In this document: piece by piece, positions 11,601 through 20,800 of the stretch
Layout of the letters: each line of letters starts with the position of its first letter
Position numbering within the stretch: the stretch's first letter is position 1
DNA from: Flavobacterium poyangense
Lineage (GTDB): Bacteria; Bacteroidota; Bacteroidia; Flavobacteriales; Flavobacteriaceae
DNA: 64,000 nt
Assembly: GCF_011751075.1 (NCBI RefSeq)
Contig: NZ_JAALLN010000015.1
Location: forward strand, 47,828 to 111,827
Reading direction: 5' to 3'
Notes under the pieces: generated by a model
Databases searched by the model: none
What the model was told of the DNA's origin: nothing
The model's input: only the letters and a program-made list of their open reading frames with translations
Position numbers and translations under genes: made by a program

Positions 11601-12091
11601 GTATTGGCTTGAGCTGAAAAATCTAGTTCTTCTATAGTAAAATCTAGTTCCTTTACCGGCAGAATTACTTGTCTTACTTCTTGTGTTTCAGTGTCCGTTC
11701 TGAAAACAGTGCGAAGAATTTCATGTCGTTCAATAAGTTCCTTAAAAGATTTCTCAAAATAAACAGCATTCAACTCTCCTGTTAATTTGGTAACAAAAGA
11801 CATATTATAGGCTTGAGATCCGCCTTCAAACTGACTTAGCACCCACAATCTGTTTTGCGAAGACGTTAAAGGGTAACTCTCCATTAAAGTCGCCTTGGGT
11901 ATAGCCTGATATTTTTTGAAACTTGTTTTTTGAAGTATCGTTCTTTTTAATTCTTCTTTATGTTCTTTCAGTAATCCTAAAAGTGTATCATCAATCCCCT
12001 CAGTAGGAAGCTGACATAAAAGCTTGTCTTCTCTAACAGAAAGTTTTACGTTATTTTCAAGCAATTCTTCTAATAGTAACTCTATGCTCAT
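8690..12091 (-). CDS. NRPS module C-A-PCP, predicted Thr-activating, TubC-like docking domain
   Basis: 1133 aa. Residues 1-55 form a TubC-like docking domain. The condensation domain (about 65-490) has HHIISDGWS near residue 204. The adenylation domain has A3 YVIYTSGTTGNPKG, A4 FDFSVWE, A5 NMYGITETT and A10 TSNGKVNRKAL. The specificity code D-F-W-N-I-G-M-V-H-K is the standard threonine code. The carrier domain reads FFEIGLNSL, so the second Gly of the usual GGxS is Leu, but the phosphopantetheine Ser (about residue 1069) is present. Its ATG overlaps the upstream stop by four bases (ATGA). It is preceded and followed by KS-AT-ACP proteins, so Thr is placed between two malonate units. The acidic tail ends VDLF. 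The Thr call is the best supported in the cluster. Confidence 0.95.
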   Translation of the reverse strand: MSIELLLEELLENNVKLSVREDKLLCQLPTEGIDDTLLGLLKEHKEELKRTILQKTSFKKYQAIPKATLMESYPLTSSQNRLWVLSQFEGGSQAYNMSFVTKLTGELNAVYFEKSFKELIERHEILRTVFRTDTETQEVRQVILPVKELDFTIEELDFSAQANTNQGVEQYLDFKNSEAFDLENGPLIRVSLLKIAQKQFVFLLSMHHIISDGWSMELIVSEIVERYNSLLAGKEHVVPALAFQYKDYALWLEAEKQSQKYKESEKYWVDKFAGDLTALTLPSSRQRPPIQTFDGDELSYTFSEVLTDKLKLFSEENGVTFFTTLMTLIKALLYRYSGQDDIIVGTPIAGREHPDLENQIGLYVNTLAIRTQFEEKNTFADLLQTEKNNLMAANEHQMYSFDELVGKLNLKRDIKRSVLFDVMVVYQNQSALNLGSKKEEADNLTFEKLDLRKKTSQFDISFNFSESNKQLELNIEYNTAIYDAALIERIFYHFDVFSTQSLAQPEVFIEEIDYLTAAEKQQLLFDFNDTNVGYPKEKTIVALFEEQAAKTPDNLAVVFEEVQLTYAELNEQANQLAHYLKENYAIQPDDLVGIKLERSEKMIISILGILKSGGAYVPIDPANPQDRIEYIEKDSDSKLVIDATELELFYENRNQYSGLNPVPVNSPDDLIYVIYTSGTTGNPKGTLLEHKNVVRLFFTDQSLFDFSENDVWTMFHSYAFDFSVWEIYGALLFGGKLVVVPKLIAKDTPAFLELLQEQSVTILNQTPSSFYNLINNESVAEKKCDTLRYVIFGGEALTPSLLLDWHKKYPDTKLINMYGITETTVHVTFKEIGEKEMRSEQSNIGKPIPTLNCYILDAHKNMVPIGVTGELYVAGSGLARGYLNLPELTDKKFIPNPFTAGERLYDSGDLACWLADGNIAYLGRKDQQVKIRGFRIELGDIEYSILDYSEDVKQVVVDVKERNGEKLLVAYLVSALDIDKSELRNFLLSKIPDYMIPSYFVFLKELPLTSNGKVNRKALPDVTGSDVALKTYVAPENELEEKILAIINGMTPENEGKVGVTDNFFEIGLNSLSIVKVTKIIKKDLDIELKLLDLFQFPNVKMLVENMLDKKEDTSDAFHANVSEDMDSMVDLF

Positions 12092-15000
12092 AGTTCAATA
12101 AAATTATTATCAACTGTATTATCTTCTATTTCAATAGATTCCACTAAGGCTCTAATCTTCATTTTTGACTCTATTAAAACCGCCAGTTCTTTTATGGAAA
12201 CACATTCTGACAGCTCTTTAAACTGCAATCCAATTTCAAATTCATCAGACAACTGAGTCAGTAGCTTAGTAGCCAACAGCGAATTTCCTCCCACTTCAAA
12301 ATAATTATCCAATATCCCTACCGGATGATACCCTAAAACGGTTCCCCAATAAGCTGCAATCTCTTTTTCAATTGCTGTTTCAGGGGCTACGAATACCGAA
12401 CTGACATTTCTCTTTTCATTAAATTTTACAAAATCAGCGGAAGCTTGTGCATCATCTGATAAAACCTCATCGTATAATGCCTCAACCCTGCCGTTTATAC
12501 TGTTTTGTGAAGGAAACAGCTTTTTAATATCGTTTATATACTGGGCATGTAAACGGTTCAAATCACTCAATATCTCGTCTGAAATAGCATTGTCTGCGGT
12601 CAGTTGAATCTCGATTGACGTTCTAAGTCTGTCTTTTTGATATTTAGCGTTTGTATAATGATACGATTCTTTTAGTTCCTCAAAATCATCATGCCTGATA
12701 TTGATTTTAGGTTTCCAAAACTTGTTTTTTGCAAAAACGTAACCGGGCATTGCAATTCGTTTTCCGGGATGAACTTCAGGTAAATCAAACACTACCCCTT
12801 TTGAACAAAGCATCGCTTTTCCGGCATAAAATGCTGTTAGCGAATCACTTTTGGCCGATGGTCTGGGCAGGAAACTCACCGTATTGATTTTACCGTTAAA
12901 AATAGATTTGATAAAAGACGACAAACCATTCCCCGGTCCTATTTCGATAAACACCGGATTTGAAAAATAAGCTGCGGCATTTTTTGCCGCCTGTAAAAAC
13001 TTAACCGGCTGAATAAGCTGTTGCAGCCAGTATTCTTTAGAACAAAAGAATTTCTGTTCTACTTGTTTACCGCTATAAGTGGAGAAAATTACAGCGTCAA
13101 AATTTTTAAATTTCACCTCAGATAAAATGGCCTCATATTCCGCCAGAACCGCCTGCATCATTTGGGTATGATAGGCATGAGAAACTTTTAATTTTCTGTA
13201 CGCCAAATTGTTTTGCTCCAACAAAAGAGCTTGTTGCGCAATGGCTTCTTTTGAACCACCGATAACAAGATTTTCCTCTGCATTAAATACACAAATGGTA
13301 ATAGCATCCAACAATACTGCTTTTAATTGCTCCTCTGTAGTCTGCACCAAAAGCATGGCGCCTTCCGGCATGGCTCCCATCAATCTTCCACGGTGGTACA
13401 CCAATTTTAAGGCATCTTCTACTGTGATACAGCCTGCTATGCAAGCCGCCACATACTCGCCTACGCTATGCCCGATAATCGCATTGGGTTTGATCCCGCT
13501 GCGCATTAATTCCCTGGTCAGGCAATATTCAACGATAAATAAACTTATCTGAGTGTTCTCTGTCTGATCTAACACAGTAGAATCTTCAGAAAAAATAATC
13601 TCTTTAAAGTCAACAGGAGACAGTGTTTTTAGATAGTCAAAACAATAGTCCATGTCTTTTCTAAAGGCGGCTATACTCTGGTACAATGCCGATGCCATAC
13701 CGGCATACTGGCTCCCTTGTCCCGGAAACATAAAAATGCTTTGCCCTGTCTGGTCGTAACCTTCATAACAGCCTTCCTGTTGCGCTCCGTTTAATTGTGC
13801 GGTCAATTCTTCTTTGTTTGTGTAAACAGCACTAAATCGGTAGGGCATCACCTTTCTTCCGTATACACTTGTAAATTCCAAATCAGCCAACGCTATATTC
13901 GAATGGGTACTAATATACCCAGCAATCTTTTGTTTTTGCAACTCCAAATTTTCCTGAGTCAAAGCAGATACGGCTACTACATAAGGTTGCTTATCGACAT
14001 CTACCTGCACGGGTACGGGAGGTTGTTCTACAATCACATGAACATTGGTACCGCCCACTCCCAAAGAAGTGATACCGGCTCTTCGAAACTCAAAATGTTC
14101 CGGCCATATCGCATTCTGCACACTTACATAAAAAGGAGAAGTATTAAGCTGCAAAGCCGGATTTGGATCTGAGAAATTAATACTTGGTACTAAAACCCCT
14201 TTGTTAACACATAAAGCGGCTTTAATAATAGAAGCAATTCCCGCAGCAGCATCCAAATGACCAATATTGCTCTTTACCGAACCAATGGCACAATATTGCT
14301 TGTCTTGGGTAAACTCCCGAAAAGCTTCTGTAAGAGCAGCCACTTCAATCGGATCCCCGATAAAGGTACCTGTACCATGAGCCTCAATCATCCCGATGGT
14401 TTCCGGGTTGATATCTGCAATTGACAGAGCTTCCAAAATTACGTCCCGCTGAAAATCTGTACTTGGCGTTGTATACCCCTGTTTGTTTGCTCCGTCATTA
14501 TTGGTTGCAGTTCCTTTAATCAAGGCATAAATATGATCTTTGTCTCTCACGGCCTCTGTGGCTCTTTTTAAAACAATAGAACCTACACCATCTCCGCCAA
14601 TGGTTCCGCTCGCTTTACTGTCAAAAGGACGGCATACTCCGTCTTTTGAGTAAATGGATTCCGGTGTATGGATATACCCTATCTTTTCATCTGAATCAAA
14701 ACAAACACCTCCGGCCAAAGCCATATCACACTCAAAATTCAGCAAACTCTGACAGGCCAGATGAACCGCCAATAAGGAAGTCGAACAGGCAGTCTGTACA
14801 CTCATTGCAGGACCTGTCAGGTTTAATTTATACGAAATCCAGGTCGCCAGAAAATCTTTTTCGTTTAAGATTCGATACAACAACAAATCATTTTGTTCAT
14901 TAAGCGGTATCGTTTTTAAAACGCTCATCAAATAGGAATTGGTAGACATTCCGCAAAAATTCCCAACAGAAGCTTCCAGACGATTTACATCATAACCGGC

Positions 15001-15360
15001 ATCTTCAATCGCATGCCAGCTTGCTTGCAACAGTAATCGTATTTGCGGATCCATAATAGTCGCTTCGCTATTGGATAAGCCAAAAAAGTCAGCATCGAAA
15101 TATTTCGCATCACTTAACTTTGAACTTGCATTAACAAAACGTTTGTGATTTATTATATCTCCTGAAGCGCCCGAAGCCTTAATTTCTTCTTCAGTAGCTT
15201 TATGGATACTATTTACGCCCGCAATCAGGTTTTGCCAATATTCTTCTATATTTTTAGCATCAGGAAAGCGTCCCGCCATTCCTATAATCGCTATGTCATT
15301 TTCGTTAATTTGTGTCATGTTTTCCAACTTAATCTCAATTAATTTTATTTGCCCGTGCAT
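12088..15360 (-). CDS. PKS module KS-AT-ACP, no reductive domains
   Basis: 1090 aa if started at 15360. An internal Met at 15318 (residue 15) fits the usual KS start better and avoids the 26-bp overlap with the upstream gene, though an AGGAG lies 12 nt before the longer start. The ketosynthase has QTACSTS (Cys192), EAHGTGT and KSNIGHLDA. The acyltransferase has GQGSQ, GHSVGE (Ser632) and HAYH where malonyl ATs usually have HAFH, so malonate is likely but a little less certain. A linker of about 100 residues with no recognised fold leads to an ACP (VGGNSLLAT). It should extend the glycyl intermediate from the oxygenase/methyltransferase module. It ends in an acidic tail (NNFIEL) that probably docks to the TubC-like domain of the Thr protein. 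No KR, DH or ER is seen. Confidence 0.94.
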   Translation of the reverse strand: MHGQIKLIEIKLENMTQINENDIAIIGMAGRFPDAKNIEEYWQNLIAGVNSIHKATEEEIKASGASGDIINHKRFVNASSKLSDAKYFDADFFGLSNSEATIMDPQIRLLLQASWHAIEDAGYDVNRLEASVGNFCGMSTNSYLMSVLKTIPLNEQNDLLLYRILNEKDFLATWISYKLNLTGPAMSVQTACSTSLLAVHLACQSLLNFECDMALAGGVCFDSDEKIGYIHTPESIYSKDGVCRPFDSKASGTIGGDGVGSIVLKRATEAVRDKDHIYALIKGTATNNDGANKQGYTTPSTDFQRDVILEALSIADINPETIGMIEAHGTGTFIGDPIEVAALTEAFREFTQDKQYCAIGSVKSNIGHLDAAAGIASIIKAALCVNKGVLVPSINFSDPNPALQLNTSPFYVSVQNAIWPEHFEFRRAGITSLGVGGTNVHVIVEQPPVPVQVDVDKQPYVVAVSALTQENLELQKQKIAGYISTHSNIALADLEFTSVYGRKVMPYRFSAVYTNKEELTAQLNGAQQEGCYEGYDQTGQSIFMFPGQGSQYAGMASALYQSIAAFRKDMDYCFDYLKTLSPVDFKEIIFSEDSTVLDQTENTQISLFIVEYCLTRELMRSGIKPNAIIGHSVGEYVAACIAGCITVEDALKLVYHRGRLMGAMPEGAMLLVQTTEEQLKAVLLDAITICVFNAEENLVIGGSKEAIAQQALLLEQNNLAYRKLKVSHAYHTQMMQAVLAEYEAILSEVKFKNFDAVIFSTYSGKQVEQKFFCSKEYWLQQLIQPVKFLQAAKNAAAYFSNPVFIEIGPGNGLSSFIKSIFNGKINTVSFLPRPSAKSDSLTAFYAGKAMLCSKGVVFDLPEVHPGKRIAMPGYVFAKNKFWKPKINIRHDDFEELKESYHYTNAKYQKDRLRTSIEIQLTADNAISDEILSDLNRLHAQYINDIKKLFPSQNSINGRVEALYDEVLSDDAQASADFVKFNEKRNVSSVFVAPETAIEKEIAAYWGTVLGYHPVGILDNYFEVGGNSLLATKLLTQLSDEFEIGLQFKELSECVSIKELAVLIESKMKIRALVESIEIEDNTVDNNFIEL

Positions 15361-18300
15361 TTCTTCTGGCCGCTCCTTTATTCACCGCTTTTTTAATCGC
15401 ATTCTCGCTATCACTATTCGTGCTTTCACTCATCGCATTCTGAATTAATTTTGCTTGCTGCGGAATGGTAGGATTGCGGAAAAGTTCAATCAATGAAAAG
15501 ACTGTATTGAATTCTTTTTGCATTTTTTCATGCAACAAAACAATTTCGATGGAGTTACCTCCCGCTTCAAAAATGCTGACATGGTACGGGATATTCTCTT
15601 TTTTCAGCACTTCACACCAAATGCGATAAATATCTAATTCTAATTGGTTATTAAGTGTAAACACCTCGTTTGTTGCCGCTTTCTGAGGTTGAATCTCTTT
15701 TAATTTGACCATGTTTACCTTTCCATTTTCCATTAGAGGAATAGAAGGCACCAGGGTAATATCTTTAGGACTCATATAATCCGGAAGCATTTTAGCAAGG
15801 AAATCTCTAATAGATTTTTCATTTACCTGTGTCCCGAAATTTGGTGATTCTTTTACATTTTGCTTTGCTGAAAAATTAGGGTTAACAGCATACAGCATAT
15901 ACGTATTATCTTCATTTTGTGTAGTGGCATCACTCATTACCAACTCATCAACAGTAAGATCATATCCTTTTTCCTGAAGTAAACTTACAATGCTGTTCAA
16001 ATTACTGTCTCCATCCACTTCTACTGCAAGCTGATGTATCATTGGCCAATGTTCAGCTCTAATACCTTCTAATACGAGGCATTCACTCTTTTCGGCATCC
16101 ACTTTTAATAAATCAATTGATTGTATAGTAAGATCATCAATTACATCTGAAATTGTGGTTAGCTGACATTCTACTTCTTCCGTTTGGTATAAGGAAGCTA
16201 TATATTGTTTGTACTCATCAGACAATCCGTTTGATTCTTCGATGTTGTTGTAAAAAGATTGTACAATTTTGTTTTCTTCGCCTGATAATTTTGCATCGTC
16301 TGAAGAGGATTCTTTATTATGCTCAATATATTTTCCTACAGCATCAACAATGGTGTCTTTGTCTGCAAATCTGCCGGACAAACCGGACATCTCAGGATAA
16401 TAGTTAAATACTACACTTTCTTTTTTATTAGAAACACCATAATTCAGAATGCGTCCTCTGATCTGACGGTGTTCAAAGTTTTGTTTTAAAGCCGAAAAAA
16501 TCTGCGGAATTGGTTCAAATGCAATAATTGATGCGGTCGGCTGTCTTTGATTTACATCAATACAAAATCCCCCGATATTGGAACCTACGTCGAAAACCAA
16601 ACCGTTTTCGGGTATTGCTATACCGTGTTTAAAATAGATCCCATCCTCGAATATTTCAGTGTACAACATAGCCAACTGACGGTCGGACTGGTGATACACT
16701 AAACTACCATCAGGAAAGTGAAAGGATTTAGCTTGTTTCTCTACAGGAAGTTCTTTGTAATCTCCGTATATAATGTCTTCTTTAACAACATATGCTGATA
16801 AATGAGTGGCATTATTTTCTGTTATTGCTATTACCTTACAGTCTTTAACTCCCGGTAATTTAGAAACTACACTTTCTATATCTCCTGTTTCAACACGATA
16901 ACCATTAACTTTAACCTGATTGTCTTTTCTGCCAATGTACTCAAATGTGCCATTGGCTGTCAATTTCATTAAATCACCAGTTTTATAGAATCGACTGTTT
17001 CCAAATAAAGGATTAGCTACTTCTTTGAAACTCTTATCGGTAAGCTCACTATTATTGTAATAGCCCTTTGCTACTCCTGCTCCTCCTATGTACAGTTCAC
17101 CCACTACACCTACGGGAACTTGTTGTTCGAACTCGTTTAACAGTAATAAATTTGTATTGTGTATCGGGTAACCAATTTTAAAATCATTTTGATTAATGGC
17201 TCTCCAGGCTGACCAGACCGTAGTTTCTGTAGGGCCATACATATTATACAACTTACAAGTAGGAAGAACACTCAGACCATTAATTAAATCCTGATTTAAG
17301 GGCTCTCCACCTATAAACCAATGCTGAACTGAGGATAATTCTCTGGTTTTAATTTGGTTGTATAAATCAATAGTAAGTTTAGATTGCGAAGGTGTCATCT
17401 GAACGTGAGTTACCTTGTACTTGTCAATCAGGTCTAATTCTGTTTTCGGATTATCAGTATCAAATAATTTTGCAAGTTCTACTTGGGAATGATACAAATT
17501 TTTAGTCTCCAGAATTCTTTCTAATCCCGCTAGTACTTTTTCATTTTCAACACCAAAATCAACTAAACAGGCTACTTCTGTGACACCAATATTTTGAATA
17601 TCATAAAGCATTTTTTGGCAAGATTCCGGAGAACCCAGTAAAGTATTATTTTTGCTGAATTTTTTATAAGCAAGGTCGATTACTTCGCTTGTCTGCGTGT
17701 TTAAATCCAGCCCCAGTTCTTTGGCCAAGGGCTCCATTAATTTAAGAGAAGATTCCAAATAGGATTTAAACGGTTTTTCGCTAATGCTTAAAGCAGTCTG
17801 TTCAGATGAGTCGATATAAGTATGAATCATCAACGTAACTTTTTTATCGGCTATATTAAATCCGTTTTCTGTTAGCGCCTGATGGTAGGTTTTAATATTT
17901 TCTTCCAGTTGTTCTACAGATTGCCCTAGTACGTGCGTAAGAACATTGGCTCCAATTTCTCCGGCATATTTAAAAGTTTCCGGACTTCCCGCTGCAGTAA
18001 CCCAAACAGGTAATTCTTCTTGTATAGGTTTAGGTCTTACTTTTATTGTAAAATCTTTGCCAACTCCATTTTCGCGTACAATTGGCTCTCCCTTCCAAAG
18101 TTTTTTAAGTTCCGTAATTCTTTCCCGCATTTCTTTATGGCGATTAGTGTAATCGGAATTTGGAAAAACAAAATCATTAGGATGCCATCCTGAAGCGATA
18201 CTAAGTCCAACACGACCATTACTTAGGTTGTCTACTATTGACCATTCTTCGGCAACACGAATTGGATCTTGTAACGGTAGCACCACACTTCCTGATCTAA

Positions 18301-20800
18301 TACTAATATTCTTTGTGAGTACCGCTAACGCAGCACTTATTACAGACGGATTAGGAAATGACCCTCCAAATTCACCAAAATGACGCTCAGGTGTCCATAT
18401 GGCTGTGAAGTCATTTTTGTCAATAAATTTTGCCGTTTCTAATAATAAATCATATTTCTGATCTTCCTTATTATCAGCCCCAAAAAACATAATACTAAAA
18501 TCAATGTTCTTGGCAGGAACTAACCTTTCATGTGATAATAACTTAAAAGGATTGGATTGTTGTAAAACAATAGAATGACCTCTCGAAATGGTCCAGATAA
18601 GTTCTAAAACAGAAATATCGAAATTTATACTCGTTTGAGCCAGCCATTTTTGAGGGTCTTCGCTACCAAAAGAACGATCTAAACTATATAGTAAATTGTT
18701 TAAGTTTCCCTGACTTACTTCAATACCTTTAGGTTTTCCGGTAGTTCCGGAAGTAAAGATAATATAGGCACTATCGTCATCAGAATAAGCTACTGTTGAC
18801 AATTGCTCGGAAGATTGGTAATCCAGATTGTCAACATAAGCAAAATGCTCTTTTGTTAGCTTATTCAGGTATAATTCTTTCAAAGCCTTTAGAGTCACAA
18901 TACTTTTAAGTTGTACATCTTCTATTATCTGATTTATTCTTTCTGAAGAATAAGCAGGATCAAGAGGTATATAACAAGCACCTAATTTAAAACAGGCAAA
19001 AATTGCAGCTACCATTTCTACATTTCGCACTAAACAAATTCCGACCTTATCTCCTTTTTGTACTCCCTGATCAGTTAATAAATGAGCAATCGCCGCTACT
19101 TTCTCTCCCAGTTCTTGGTAAGTATATACAACATCATTACAGATAACTGCTGTCTTGTCCGGTGTATTTTTTACCTGATATTCAAATGAATTAATTGCGT
19201 TTTCAGCATTTTTAAAATCTAATTCTTCTCCTTTTAGGTGTTTATATATTTCAATGGTCTCTTTTTGACCAATCATATTTGCTTTAAAAATATTCTCATC
19301 CGGATTACTAATCAATGAAACCAGCAAAGTATTAAATTGATCTGCCATACCCGCAATAGTATGATCTTCAAAAAGATCTGTATTGTATTCCCAGGAAAGA
19401 GTCAATCCCTCGGCAGTTTCGGTAACATTTAAACTCAGGTCATATTTAGCACTAATGGTACTTTTAAAAGTAACAGGCTCCATACCTAAGTCTGTTAAAG
19501 AAAGATCTTCTTGTTCATTATTATGAAGTGCCAATAAAACCTGAAACAAAGGGTTATGACTCAGATTTCTTTTTACTCCTAATTCCTGAACCAATTTTTC
19601 AAAAGGCATTTGTTGGTACTCGTAGGCTTCTTCCAACATCTTTTTGCTCTGTCTTATCAATTCTCTCAAACTCGGTTTTTTTGACAAATCACTTCTCAAT
19701 ACAAGAAGATTCATAAAAAACCCAACTAAATCAGCCGTTTCTGCCTTCTCACGATTGGCTATCGGACTACCAACAACGATATCTGTTTCGTTGCTGTATC
19801 GGGCCAATAGACTGCTAAAAACAGCATGAACTCCCATAAACAGGGTAGCCATTTCTGATTGGCATAAATCATATAATCCTTTAAGCGTATTTTTATCAAT
19901 AACTGAATTATGAATATTTCCATTAAAGCTTTGTGCCAATGGTCTTACTTTATCTAATGGTAAACTATGAAGCACCGGCAGATCAGACAATTGGTTTTTC
20001 CAATACGTGGTCTGATTCTCCAAAATTTCTCCTTTAAACCATTGTCGTTGCCAATAAGCATAATCAGAATACTGAATATCTAGTTCCGCTAATGGGTTGC
20101 GCTCTTCTTTTAAATAGCTATTATAAAGAACATTAAATTCCTTAACAAGAATTCCCATAGACCAACCATCTGATGCAATATGATGCATCGTAACGATCAG
20201 AATATGCTCTTCACTATCTATTTTGAGTAATCGAATACTTAACAGCAAATCCTTGGACAGATCAAAAATTTTAAATGTTTCCTGTTCTACTATTTCTTCA
20301 ATACGTTGATTTCTGTTTTCAGGAGTAGTATTCAGTTCTTCTACTGTAACCTTATAATTCTCTACGATTTGAACCTTCTGAACAGGTTCACCGGATTCAT
20401 CAACAAAAAAATGACTGCGTAAACTTTCATGTCTTTGAAAAATGGTAGCAAAAGTTTGATTTAATGCCTCGTAATTGATCTTACCCGTCAATTTAAAAGT
20501 CGAGGTAAGATTATAATGCGAACTACCATTATTGATCTTGTCCAGAAGCCATAAACCTTGTTGCGAAAAAGAAAGCGGAAGCGATACACTTTTGTCAACT
20601 TTCTGTATTGTAGTTGCTTTACGGCCTTGATTTTGGATTAAAGAAATAATCCCTTCTTTATTCTCTCTTAAAAACTGCTTTTCGTCATCATTTAAGATGC
20701 TTAAATCACCCTTTACCAAAAGTTTATCCTGGGAAATTTCAAAATTTATCCCTTGTTGAATTAATTTTGCTAATCTCTGTTTCAAATCTAAATTTCCCAT
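15335..20800 (-). CDS. NRPS Gly module C-A-PCP with nested luciferase-like monooxygenase and FkbM methyltransferase
   Basis: 1821 aa. It has a TubC-like docking domain (1-55), a C domain with HHIASDGWS near 203, and an A domain interrupted twice. The first insert (about 766-1100) lies between A4 (FDISVLE) and A5 (NMYGPTETT). It is a flavin-dependent luciferase-like monooxygenase of the secondary-metabolism type (TIGR04020, MupA/Atu3671-like), with IWTPERHFGEFGG, GRVGLSIASGWHP and WVTAAGSPETF. The second insert (about 1348-1640) lies after A8 (GRKDNQVKVNGYRVE). It is an FkbM-family methyltransferase with VFDVGSNIGGF and LLKVDAEKSECLVLEGI. A10 (MENGKVNMVKL) and the PCP (AGGNSIEIV) follow. The code D-I-L-Q-F-G-M-V-W-K matches Gly. 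Embedded oxygenases in myxobacterial MtaG/MelG act on Gly, so alpha-hydroxylation then O-methylation to alpha-methoxyglycine is my inference. The tail is basic (ARRNARANKIN). Confidence 0.95.
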   Translation of the reverse strand: MGNLDLKQRLAKLIQQGINFEISQDKLLVKGDLSILNDDEKQFLRENKEGIISLIQNQGRKATTIQKVDKSVSLPLSFSQQGLWLLDKINNGSSHYNLTSTFKLTGKINYEALNQTFATIFQRHESLRSHFFVDESGEPVQKVQIVENYKVTVEELNTTPENRNQRIEEIVEQETFKIFDLSKDLLLSIRLLKIDSEEHILIVTMHHIASDGWSMGILVKEFNVLYNSYLKEERNPLAELDIQYSDYAYWQRQWFKGEILENQTTYWKNQLSDLPVLHSLPLDKVRPLAQSFNGNIHNSVIDKNTLKGLYDLCQSEMATLFMGVHAVFSSLLARYSNETDIVVGSPIANREKAETADLVGFFMNLLVLRSDLSKKPSLRELIRQSKKMLEEAYEYQQMPFEKLVQELGVKRNLSHNPLFQVLLALHNNEQEDLSLTDLGMEPVTFKSTISAKYDLSLNVTETAEGLTLSWEYNTDLFEDHTIAGMADQFNTLLVSLISNPDENIFKANMIGQKETIEIYKHLKGEELDFKNAENAINSFEYQVKNTPDKTAVICNDVVYTYQELGEKVAAIAHLLTDQGVQKGDKVGICLVRNVEMVAAIFACFKLGACYIPLDPAYSSERINQIIEDVQLKSIVTLKALKELYLNKLTKEHFAYVDNLDYQSSEQLSTVAYSDDDSAYIIFTSGTTGKPKGIEVSQGNLNNLLYSLDRSFGSEDPQKWLAQTSINFDISVLELIWTISRGHSIVLQQSNPFKLLSHERLVPAKNIDFSIMFFGADNKEDQKYDLLLETAKFIDKNDFTAIWTPERHFGEFGGSFPNPSVISAALAVLTKNISIRSGSVVLPLQDPIRVAEEWSIVDNLSNGRVGLSIASGWHPNDFVFPNSDYTNRHKEMRERITELKKLWKGEPIVRENGVGKDFTIKVRPKPIQEELPVWVTAAGSPETFKYAGEIGANVLTHVLGQSVEQLEENIKTYHQALTENGFNIADKKVTLMIHTYIDSSEQTALSISEKPFKSYLESSLKLMEPLAKELGLDLNTQTSEVIDLAYKKFSKNNTLLGSPESCQKMLYDIQNIGVTEVACLVDFGVENEKVLAGLERILETKNLYHSQVELAKLFDTDNPKTELDLIDKYKVTHVQMTPSQSKLTIDLYNQIKTRELSSVQHWFIGGEPLNQDLINGLSVLPTCKLYNMYGPTETTVWSAWRAINQNDFKIGYPIHNTNLLLLNEFEQQVPVGVVGELYIGGAGVAKGYYNNSELTDKSFKEVANPLFGNSRFYKTGDLMKLTANGTFEYIGRKDNQVKVNGYRVETGDIESVVSKLPGVKDCKVIAITENNATHLSAYVVKEDIIYGDYKELPVEKQAKSFHFPDGSLVYHQSDRQLAMLYTEIFEDGIYFKHGIAIPENGLVFDVGSNIGGFCIDVNQRQPTASIIAFEPIPQIFSALKQNFEHRQIRGRILNYGVSNKKESVVFNYYPEMSGLSGRFADKDTIVDAVGKYIEHNKESSSDDAKLSGEENKIVQSFYNNIEESNGLSDEYKQYIASLYQTEEVECQLTTISDVIDDLTIQSIDLLKVDAEKSECLVLEGIRAEHWPMIHQLAVEVDGDSNLNSIVSLLQEKGYDLTVDELVMSDATTQNEDNTYMLYAVNPNFSAKQNVKESPNFGTQVNEKSIRDFLAKMLPDYMSPKDITLVPSIPLMENGKVNMVKLKEIQPQKAATNEVFTLNNQLELDIYRIWCEVLKKENIPYHVSIFEAGGNSIEIVLLHEKMQKEFNTVFSLIELFRNPTIPQQAKLIQNAMSESTNSDSENAIKKAVNKGAARRNARANKIN

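Noticed and set aside
17500..18504. A separate monooxygenase gene
   Set aside because: It is in frame with the A domain on both sides with no stop or start between, so it is an inserted domain.
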